Shown: positions 14,489 through 20,997 of the stretch, piece by piece
Layout of the letters: every line of letters starts with the position of its first letter
Numbering within the stretch: the first letter of the stretch is position 1
Virus record (IMG/VR): IMGVR_UViG_3300021976_000071
Location: 1-24,825 of that record
DNA from: a virus
Length of the DNA stretch: 24,825 nt
Direction: 5' to 3' (one strand)
Notes under the pieces: model-generated
Database searches by the model: none
Told to the model about the DNA's origin: nothing
Seen by the model: only the letters and a program-made list of their open reading frames with translations
Position numbers and translations under genes: made by a program

Positions 14489-15141
14489 TGGCCGCTTTTA
14501 ACTTCCCAGGATCACCCTCGCTCAACCAGGAGTACACTGCCAACGGCAGGACGTACATCTTCAATGGGTACGCGTGGGATATCAAGCCAGTCGCTGGCGG
14601 TGGAGGCGGAGGCGGAGGTATCGCCGATGCTCCGGTGGACGGCAACACCTACGCTCGCAAGGACGCGGACTGGTTGCAGATCGTTATTCCGACGATCGTC
14701 AATCCTGCCAACTTCTCCTGCGTTGTCGCCAACACCAACGTGCAGTCAATCCCAGCCAATGCTGTGACCCTGGTCACAAACATGGACACGGTTGATCATG
14801 ATCCTGCTGGGGCTTGGGACATCACCAGTTCCAGCTTCATATGCAAGCGAGCAGGTCTTTACTCGATTGACTGCAAGGCTGTGATATCGACCTTGGATGC
14901 GGGCGCGCGCCTCGTGGTGTTCGTCTACAAGAACGGACTCAACTACGCCATGATGGGGCGCGGTGTCGCTGGTGCCGGTGGGCAGATGGCAGGGTTCGGC
15001 GGTGGCTTGCTGATACCGATGGTTATCAATGATGCGCTGGATATGCGTGTGTTCCATGCCAACGCCGCAGCTACTGACCTCGTCGGTGTCGGTGGTTCGG
15101 AGACTCGCTATACGACCTTTGCTGCAACGTTTATAGGATAG
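14488..15141 (+). CDS. Tail fibre protein with a C1q-like C-terminal domain
   Basis: The start is ATG 14488, overlapping the stop of the gene before (TGATG) with GAGG upstream; a longer frame from 14401 lies inside the preceding gene. The 217-residue protein begins AAFNFPGSPSLNQEYTANG and RTYIFNGYAWD, a compact N-terminal domain common in phage short fibres. A linker of eight glycines (37-44) is encoded by GGN codons, followed by the shared APVDGNTYARKDADW motif. Residues about 73-217 form a likely C1q/TNF-like jelly roll (FSCVVANTNVQSIPANAVTL, FICKRAGLYSIDCKAVIS, VFVYKNGL), which often makes a trimeric knob. It may recognise the receptor. Chain folding is inferred from the pattern. Confidence 0.8.
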   Translation: MAAFNFPGSPSLNQEYTANGRTYIFNGYAWDIKPVAGGGGGGGGIADAPVDGNTYARKDADWLQIVIPTIVNPANFSCVVANTNVQSIPANAVTLVTNMDTVDHDPAGAWDITSSSFICKRAGLYSIDCKAVISTLDAGARLVVFVYKNGLNYAMMGRGVAGAGGQMAGFGGGLLIPMVINDALDMRVFHANAAATDLVGVGGSETRYTTFAATFIG

Positions 15142-15144
15142 ACG

Positions 15145-15330
15145 ATGGTGATCCTTTACGCCCAGTATGTGAAAAATCCTTTCGGCGATCCTAACGACCT
15201 TATCAGGGCGCACGGTGACGACGGGGTTGACTACTGGATATCAAACCCACCAGACGACGTAAGGTGGCGACCATGGGTCGACTTCATGGCTAACGGCGGT
15301 GTGATCCAGCCCGCGGACGGAGAAGAGTAA
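15145..15330 (+). CDS. Small tail-fibre-associated protein
   Basis: The 61-residue frame starts at ATG 15145 with AGGA a few bases upstream and ends directly before the next gene (stop then ATG). It reads MVILYAQYVKNPFGDPNDLI and ends RPWVDFMANGGVIQPADGEE. The end matches the style of short phage proteins found beside fibre genes that end in x-x-W-L-A-x-G-N-T-P-x-P-A-D. In other phages such proteins are named tail fibre assembly or are uncharacterised. An assembly partner for one of its neighbours is plausible but unproven. Confidence 0.55.
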   Translation: MVILYAQYVKNPFGDPNDLIRAHGDDGVDYWISNPPDDVRWRPWVDFMANGGVIQPADGEE

Positions 15331-16218
15331 ATGTCACAGCCCGCACCAGGCTCGACACAACCCGGGGAACTCTACGTCGATCTTGCGTCTAAGGAGATGT
15401 GGATTGGCGTCGATCCGTCTGAAGATCCCAACGGTTCTGTCATCATATCCGATTACATCGGTCTCCAGCTGGCCATCGAGCAGGCGCTTCTGGACGCCAA
15501 TGAACACACCGATCTGTCGCTGTCAGGCAAAGCCAACACAATTCACACGCACACTGCGTCCCAGATAACTGACTTCGAGGACGCTGTTCAGGCAGTCACG
15601 GGCGGTGGTAGCGGGGCTGGCTTCGCAGCCAAGATGATCATGATGTATGGTGGTTCGCTCGCCGACATCGGCGTCGGCTCCCTTGCCGGCTGGGTGTTAT
15701 GCGACGGCTCGAACCAGACGCCTGACCTCAGAGACAAGTTCGTTCTGGGCGCTGGCAACAAGGCCATCGGCGCGACGAACTCCCTCTCGTCAGCAGTTTC
15801 TAGCGCTGCCGGTTCACACTCTCATACGATCAGCGCCACGGCGATCACCGAAGCCCAGATGCCGTTCCACGCGCACGCAGTGTCGGCGTCCGGTTCCGGT
15901 AGCGGCGGCACCGACGCACAGGGCAACCACGCCCACTTATATCTTCGTCCGGTACTGGGGAGTGACTCGGACAGAGGTACAGGCGGGTCGCAGTGGAGTA
16001 TCGATAATCAGCAAAATGGTGGTACCGAAGCTGCTGGTATCCACGCGCACAATGTCTCGGTCAATGTCAGTGTTACCGGCGCCACCGACGGGCGTGGCGG
16101 TAACCAGGGGCACACTCACGCCGAGTCCGTCGCCCCGGACCACACCCACTCGTTCACGTCCGCTACCATCCGCGAGGTCACGCCGTACTACGCGCTGGCC
16201 TTCATCATGAAATTATAG
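15331..16218 (+). CDS. Tail collar-type fibre protein with seven His-x-His motifs
   Basis: The 295-residue protein has an N-terminal GELYVDLASKEMWIG stretch (12-26) like that of the 12842 gene. After an acidic coiled-coil-like part and a Gly-rich linker (90-97), residues about 119-140 show the phage tail-collar signature GWVLCDGSNQTPDLRDKFVLG. From 160 on, His-x-His pairs at 163, 180, 200, 238, 261 and 271 alternate with beta repeats; a seventh is at 72. In T4 gp37 such motifs bind a row of iron ions in the trimer axis, so metal binding is expected here. The end EVTPYYALAFIMKL is typical of this family. It is probably a trimeric receptor-contacting fibre. Confidence 0.85.
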   Translation: MSQPAPGSTQPGELYVDLASKEMWIGVDPSEDPNGSVIISDYIGLQLAIEQALLDANEHTDLSLSGKANTIHTHTASQITDFEDAVQAVTGGGSGAGFAAKMIMMYGGSLADIGVGSLAGWVLCDGSNQTPDLRDKFVLGAGNKAIGATNSLSSAVSSAAGSHSHTISATAITEAQMPFHAHAVSASGSGSGGTDAQGNHAHLYLRPVLGSDSDRGTGGSQWSIDNQQNGGTEAAGIHAHNVSVNVSVTGATDGRGGNQGHTHAESVAPDHTHSFTSATIREVTPYYALAFIMKL

Positions 16219-16227
16219 GAGCAAGAC

Positions 16228-16554
16228 ATGTCCCGATCGCAGTATCACAAGCAGTATATTCAGAGCTACGACAGCGATGGTGATCCGGGCCTTTACGTCC
16301 GGCCGACGTTGACCTCGCTCACGCCCAGCACCGCAGCCAATGGCACAACTGGTGCTCTTACGGTGGCTGGTGCCAACTTCACCACGGGGGATAAGCTCAA
16401 TTTCCGCGGCGTGGACTATGCCATCGCTACGCTCACCAACCGGGGCAGCATGATCACTGTCACTGTGCCGAAAGGCGCGGCCGGCTCGATCCCGGTGTTC
16501 ATCAAGAAAGCAAATGGCCAGGTATCAGGAACGATCACATATGTCGTGACATAA
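16228..16554 (+). CDS. Small virion protein with an IPT/TIG (Ig-like) domain
   Basis: The 108-residue protein has TAGGAGC before its ATG. Residues 25-108 follow the IPT/TIG pattern: PTLTSLTPSTAANGTTGALT, VAGANFTTGDKLNFRGVDYA, MITVTVPKGAAGSIPVFIKK and ANGQVSGTITYVV. The first 18 residues, MSRSQYHKQYIQSYDSDG, match the starts of the genes at 16565 and 18193 far better than chance suggests. It is therefore probably an Ig-like domain with a docking peptide, attached to the same place on the tail as the SGNH spike. Ig-like domains on phage virions often bind surface carbohydrates. It has no catalytic motif. Confidence 0.8.
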   Translation: MSRSQYHKQYIQSYDSDGDPGLYVRPTLTSLTPSTAANGTTGALTVAGANFTTGDKLNFRGVDYAIATLTNRGSMITVTVPKGAAGSIPVFIKKANGQVSGTITYVVT

Positions 16555-16564
16555 GGGGAACGCG

Positions 16565-18193
16565 ATGACGCGCTCACAGCTGCATAAACTCCGGGTTCAA
16601 GGAGTAACATCCAACGGGTTCACTGGCGGTATAGTAGTTGTGCCACCAGTAAATCCCATCGTCCTGACGCAGACCCTAGACGCGACGTACCCAACGGTCG
16701 TCGGGTTTGGCGACAGCGTCATGGTGGGCAGCTTCGCGTCTATCCCGGCACTCCAGAACATCAATCTGTTTGCTACCGGCAAGAGTGCTGGCACACCGCT
16801 GAACAAGGGCATCGGTGGCACCTGGATCACCAACCTGCCAAGTGTCGCAACTGCTCCGGCTGCGACAGTGGACAATGGGCGTGACCGCTTCCAGGCCGAC
16901 TTGATGAAGGCCAACAAGCGCGACTTCCTCGTGATCAACTACGGCTTCAACGACAGCCGATATACTCAGACCGCCCACGCCACGCAGCTGGGCGCGTTCA
17001 TTGACGACTACCGCGAGGTGCTGAACGGGCTGATCATCGACGGATACAAGCCCGAGAGGATCATGCTCGGGAACATGTACTGCGTCTCGGTGGCCCGCTT
17101 GAACAACACAGTTCCGCCGCAGCCACGTGTCGACTACGAGGATTTCGTCAATGCGATCGAGGCACTGGCCAAGGAGTACGGCACCTTCTTCGCCCCGACG
17201 TACCAGTTCATGAACTCCAATGGGGGCCCCGGCGCGTTGATAGGTGGCGACGATCTGCACCCGAACGACGCAGGACACGACATAATCGCGGACTGCTACC
17301 TCGCTGCTATCCGCACCTACACTGGCACGCCGACGAACATTAAGATGGTTGGGGCAGCTGACGGCTCGCTCACCATCAGTTGGGACTCGGTGCAGGCTGC
17401 ACAGTCCTATGAGGTCGAGGCCACGCTGAAGACCGGCCTGACGTTCACCAGCCAGACCACCAGCGTCACGTCGCCCAAAGTGATCACTGGCCTAGCTGCC
17501 GGGGATTATGTCTGCCGCATCCGGCCGGTGTTCGCTGGCGGTGTGCGCGGGTCCTGGGGCTTCCAGAATATCCCGGTCGAGGTGGGTGGTGTCCTGTTCG
17601 CGCTCGATAATTTCTACGATGTCGACGGTACGCTCATCACTGCTCACGTCGGGGATGGTGGGCTCACATGGATACGCCAACCTGTGCTCGCGGCCCCAAG
17701 CAGCGACATCGACATCCAGGGTGGGCGCCTGCGGGCAACCAGTGCCAACGCATCTGTCTACCAGGCATCAACGGCGCCGCCATCAGCGAACTACTCAGTG
17801 ACGACGTGGGTCGAGATCGAGACCATCGCGCTCAACGCCCAGGCAGGACCTGCCGGCCGAATGCAGGCAGCTGCCAACACGTTGTACTATGCCCGTTATA
17901 CTGAGGGCGCGAGTCCTGTGTTCTCGCTGCACAAGGTAGTCGCTGGCACCACCACGCAGCTGGGTGCAAACGTCAATACGACAGGCCTCCTGCCCCGGGT
18001 GGGTGAGCGCGCCAAGCTGACGCTTTCCATGGTCGGTACGACGATCAAGATGCTGGTTGACGATGTCGAGGTGGTGAGCGTAACGGATGCCTCGATCGCC
18101 GTCGCTGGTAAGGCCGGTGTCCGCATGGCTGGTGTGAACACCGGGCCGAACACCAACGCACAAATTCAGTCTTTCTACGCAAAGGGGCTATAA
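16565..18193 (+). CDS. Tail spike with an SGNH/GDSL-type hydrolase domain
   Basis: The 542-residue protein starts with the tag MTRSQLHKLRVQGVTSNG. Residues about 43-250 are an SGNH/GDSL hydrolase: block I GFGDSVMVG with likely nucleophile Ser51, block II with Gly84 in NKGIGGTW, block III GFND with Asn129, and block V GGDDLHP with Asp229 and His232. Thus all four blocks are recognisable. Residues about 253-340 look like a fibronectin-III-type domain (SLTISWDSVQAAQSYEVEAT...YVCRIRPVFAGG). Residues about 345-542 look like a lectin-type jelly roll. Phage SGNH domains in fibres usually remove acetyl groups from host polysaccharide, so O-deacetylation or related ester hydrolysis is expected. It ends with TAATG overlapping the next gene. 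Confidence 0.85.
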   Translation: MTRSQLHKLRVQGVTSNGFTGGIVVVPPVNPIVLTQTLDATYPTVVGFGDSVMVGSFASIPALQNINLFATGKSAGTPLNKGIGGTWITNLPSVATAPAATVDNGRDRFQADLMKANKRDFLVINYGFNDSRYTQTAHATQLGAFIDDYREVLNGLIIDGYKPERIMLGNMYCVSVARLNNTVPPQPRVDYEDFVNAIEALAKEYGTFFAPTYQFMNSNGGPGALIGGDDLHPNDAGHDIIADCYLAAIRTYTGTPTNIKMVGAADGSLTISWDSVQAAQSYEVEATLKTGLTFTSQTTSVTSPKVITGLAAGDYVCRIRPVFAGGVRGSWGFQNIPVEVGGVLFALDNFYDVDGTLITAHVGDGGLTWIRQPVLAAPSSDIDIQGGRLRATSANASVYQASTAPPSANYSVTTWVEIETIALNAQAGPAGRMQAAANTLYYARYTEGASPVFSLHKVVAGTTTQLGANVNTTGLLPRVGERAKLTLSMVGTTIKMLVDDVEVVSVTDASIAVAGKAGVRMAGVNTGPNTNAQIQSFYAKGL

Positions 18194-18582
18194 TGGGTTC
18201 TCAACGTCACAACGTTTACATCCAGGGCCTCGCAGCAGATGGGGCTCAAAACGCGGAAGGGATGGCTGCTATGGGATTTACACCGGAACCGATTGACCCA
18301 AATGCAATGGTCGAGCAGGGCGCTACGGCGTCCCCGATCATTGACACGCTGGGCAACTTCGAAGCACCAAGATCCGGGTTCGAGTTGGTGGTGAATGGCC
18401 GCATGTTCGAATACTGGGACAACGTCTTCATCGACAGTGTGCCCTACCCGACCGAGTACAACTCCACTATACGTCTGACAGCCACGATTACGGCAGCTGC
18501 CAATCTATCGGTCGGCATCCACAAGGTCACCGTCGGCATGTCCAGCCGCCGTTCCAACGAGCTCAACCTGAAGGTATTTTAA
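18193..18582 (+). CDS. Small virion protein with an Ig-like domain and the shared N-terminal tag
   Basis: The 129-residue protein starts MGSQRHNVYIQGLAADG, the third copy of the tag seen at 16228 and 16565. The second half (about 45-129) is again IPT/TIG-like: SPIIDTLGNFEAPRSGFELV, VNGRMFEYWDNVFIDSVPYP, TEYNSTIRLTATITAAANLS and VGIHKVTVGMSSRRSNELNL. Linker residues 18-45 are Ala, Pro and Gly rich. Both of its junctions are TAATG overlaps. It is probably a second Ig-like decorating or adhesion subunit at the same docking site. Its domain call is a little weaker than for 16228 because the first strands are less clear. Confidence 0.75.
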   Translation: MGSQRHNVYIQGLAADGAQNAEGMAAMGFTPEPIDPNAMVEQGATASPIIDTLGNFEAPRSGFELVVNGRMFEYWDNVFIDSVPYPTEYNSTIRLTATITAAANLSVGIHKVTVGMSSRRSNELNLKVF

Positions 18583-20351
18583 TGGGCGTACTGCGCATCA
18601 AGGACTTTGGAGGTGTCATTCCGGTATCGGGCGATCGTGCCTTGCCGGACGGTTTTGCCACCGAGTCCGTGAACACGTGGCTCTACGGCAATGAGCTACG
18701 CGGCGTGCGTCCGCCAGTAGATGTAATCGCTATAACTCCGACAACCCGGAAAGTGCTGCGCATTCCCAAGCGCACTGTCGGCGGAGATCCCGCGTTTCCC
18801 ACACTGATCCCGCCACCTAGCTATCTGGGGGACAGCGTCTGGGTGCAGTTTATAGATCCCGACACGGACATCGTGAAGGGTCAATTGGTGGAGGACTCCT
18901 ATGAGCGATATTATTTTTGCAGCCCAACTACTGGCCCTATGTTCAATACATATGCTCGCTTACAGAGTGGTCTCCCACCGTATAAGCTTGGTGTACCCGG
19001 GCCGAGTACGGTTCTCGACGCCCTTCAGAATAACGCCTGGAAACCGACAATCCCATCTATCACGGGTGGAGCGGCTCCGGTCGTCACGCGATCATACACA
19101 TACACATGGGTGAATGAGTTCGGAGAGGAAAGCACCCCTGCTCTCCCTGTCACGGGTGCAGGTAATGCTAACGGGGTCTGGAATATCGGTAACATTGTCG
19201 ACCCTGTCGCAGTTGCAGGGTATGCCAATTACACTAAGAAATATCTATACCGAACCATTACGGGGACGTCCGGCCAGACGACGTTCTACCGGGTCTCCGA
19301 GGTAGCGATCGGTGTGACCACCTTTGCCGACAACGGAGCGCTCCTGACGGATGCCATTCTGGCGGGCAAGCTGACGCTCGAGAGCACCAGCTATAACCTG
19401 CCACCGGCGACCCTCAAGGGTTTCGTCGCCATGCCAAACGGCTTTCTCATCGGTTTCGACGGGAACTCGGTCTACATGTCCGAGAGCTTCCAGTTTCACG
19501 CTTGGCCGGCCGACTACAAGCAAGCGACCGAAACCCCGATCGTGGGGCTGGGCGTGCTGGGCCAGACCTGTGTGGTCTGCACTCAGGGTTATCCCGCAAC
19601 GATCACTGGGGTGAAACCCGCGACCTGTTCCTTCACCAAGTCCAACGCCGATGAGCCATGCCTGTCCAGGGGCTCGATCGTGTCGTCGCCGGACGGGGTG
19701 ATCTACGCTTCCCAGAACGGCCTTATCCTCGTCGGCCCGTCTGGCATCCAGAACGTGACGAAGGACCTGATCACCCGCGATGACTGGATCAGGCTCTACT
19801 CACCACAGTACCTGCGTGCCGTCCGCTACCAGAATGGGTATCTGGCGCTAAAGGCGGTGCCTGGCCAATCTGGTCAGGCTTTCTTTGTTGACCCCACGGC
19901 TCTCAAGGTGGCGCTGACGACGTTCAGTGACTTCGAGATCATCGTCAACCTCAACTCCGACTTCTGGTCTGGTGAGGTGCTGATGCTCGAGGCCGGACAG
20001 ATCATGCGCTGGGATACGCCGTCGGATAACATCCTGCCGGTCAAGTGGGTGTCGAAGGAGTTTCAGTACCCCTTCAAGGAGAACTTCGGGTGCTATGCGA
20101 TCTACTGGGATGATGCACGTTATTCCGAGAATAACTTCGGGCTGGCGTTCATCCCGGCCGATGAGAAGGCGCGGTTCCTCGTTTATGCCAATCGTGTGCT
20201 AATCTATGACCAGGAGGTCCCGGTGAGCGGGGAGGGCATTCGCCTCCCGTCAGGGTTCAAATCGGACATCTGGCAGTTCGAGATCCGGGCCCGGGTGCCG
20301 GTCTATTCCATGCACGTGGCCTCGACCATGAAGGAGTTGAAGAGTGTCTAA
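18582..20351 (+). CDS. Putative tail nozzle (tail tubular B-like) protein
   Basis: The 589-residue protein starts MGVLRIKDFGGVIPVSGDRA and contains SYTYTWVNEFGEESTPALP at 171-189, a signature of short-tailed phage tail proteins. Later segments (LKGFVAMPNGFLIGFDGNSV, MSESFQFHAWPADY, then many short strands) fit a beta-propeller. T7 gp12 (794 residues) and P22 gp10 play this role: they form the tip channel that penetrates the outer membrane. This protein is shorter than gp12 but has the same style and place, after connectors and before the injection proteins. The call is by motif memory and gene order. Confidence 0.7.
   Translation: MGVLRIKDFGGVIPVSGDRALPDGFATESVNTWLYGNELRGVRPPVDVIAITPTTRKVLRIPKRTVGGDPAFPTLIPPPSYLGDSVWVQFIDPDTDIVKGQLVEDSYERYYFCSPTTGPMFNTYARLQSGLPPYKLGVPGPSTVLDALQNNAWKPTIPSITGGAAPVVTRSYTYTWVNEFGEESTPALPVTGAGNANGVWNIGNIVDPVAVAGYANYTKKYLYRTITGTSGQTTFYRVSEVAIGVTTFADNGALLTDAILAGKLTLESTSYNLPPATLKGFVAMPNGFLIGFDGNSVYMSESFQFHAWPADYKQATETPIVGLGVLGQTCVVCTQGYPATITGVKPATCSFTKSNADEPCLSRGSIVSSPDGVIYASQNGLILVGPSGIQNVTKDLITRDDWIRLYSPQYLRAVRYQNGYLALKAVPGQSGQAFFVDPTALKVALTTFSDFEIIVNLNSDFWSGEVLMLEAGQIMRWDTPSDNILPVKWVSKEFQYPFKENFGCYAIYWDDARYSENNFGLAFIPADEKARFLVYANRVLIYDQEVPVSGEGIRLPSGFKSDIWQFEIRARVPVYSMHVASTMKELKSV
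20331..20336 (+). promoter_or_regulatory. Ribosome binding site for GTG start at 20344
   Basis: A perfect AAGGAG lies 7 bases before GTG 20344, inside the end of the nozzle gene. It supports the small gene that overlaps the nozzle stop. Confidence 0.55.
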
Positions 20352-20559
20352 CAAGCGAGTTCAGCAGACAATCCCCGAGCCGTTCGAAACGCTCTCTTCC
20401 CTTCGCTCCACCGCTATGGCAACAAAGGAACTGGTGGAGACAATTTCTGGACAGCGCGGCCACGCAAACGACGCAGCAGTAACCTGGGCGGATCTTGTAA
20501 ACCTGGGTTTAATCAAAGCAGATCAGGTGCCGAAAAATGTTGGATCGTATCGCCCTTAA
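20344..20559 (+). CDS. Hypothetical 71-residue protein
   Basis: The start is GTG 20344, supported by AAGGAG 7 bases before it, overlapping the nozzle stop by 8 bases. The protein (MSNKRVQQTIPEPFETLSSL...) is a mixed polar helix set: STAMATKELVETISGQRG, then DAAVTWADLVNLGLIKADQV. No family is recognised. It overlaps the following gene by 23 bases. Small helical proteins in this place may be tail or injection accessory proteins, but that is a guess. Confidence 0.65.
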   Translation: MSNKRVQQTIPEPFETLSSLRSTAMATKELVETISGQRGHANDAAVTWADLVNLGLIKADQVPKNVGSYRP

Positions 20560-20986
20560 CGAACCGGAGTGGGGCCCAAGAATTGGAGTGATCGCCGGGT
20601 GTGTCTACAACCCGGCGATCGATATAAACTTCGCAAGAGTTATCGATGACGTCCTGCTGGGGGGTGTCATCTTCAACAACTTCACCGGAGAGAGCATCGG
20701 CATCCATTCCGGTGCTCTTGAAGCATCCTGGATCAACCGTGACATGCTGTTCGTGACCTTCGACTATCCGTTCAAGCAGCTGGGCGTGAACCGGATCTTC
20801 GGGCAGGTGCCAGCCGATAATGTGCACGCCCGCGAGTTCAACAAGAAGCTGGGCTTCAAGGAGATCGCGGTGATCAGTGGCGTCTACAGGAACAACGTCG
20901 GTTGTGTGGTAATGCGCATGGAGCGGGACGAGTGCAAGTACCTCAATATCAAGCCGCGGCATCTTCAGTCGAAAAAGCTTAACTAA
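20537..20986 (+). CDS. GNAT-like (acetyltransferase-fold) protein
   Basis: The 149-residue protein overlaps the previous gene by 23 bases. Residues about 76-128 follow the GNAT/RimJ-like pattern: a helix PFKQLGVNRIFG, then a strand and helix with NVHAREFNKKLGFKE (95-109), and a final strand VGCVVMRME. The lGF segment after an Asn is the most typical part. The acetyl-CoA P-loop (R/Q-x-x-G-x-G/A) before the 76-90 helix is not seen, so catalysis is doubtful. GNAT-like genes next to tail and internal protein genes occur in several short-tailed phages, and their role is unclear. It could be a virion component or a modifier of host or phage proteins. Confidence 0.65.
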   Translation: MLDRIALNEPEWGPRIGVIAGCVYNPAIDINFARVIDDVLLGGVIFNNFTGESIGIHSGALEASWINRDMLFVTFDYPFKQLGVNRIFGQVPADNVHAREFNKKLGFKEIAVISGVYRNNVGCVVMRMERDECKYLNIKPRHLQSKKLN

Positions 20987-20997
20987 GGACATCGCAC

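Noticed and set aside
11808-18582. Diversity-generating retroelement in the fibre cluster
   Set aside because: No reverse transcriptase gene or template-like repeat of a fibre end was seen. Similar motifs between fibre genes are N-terminal or central and not A-biased.
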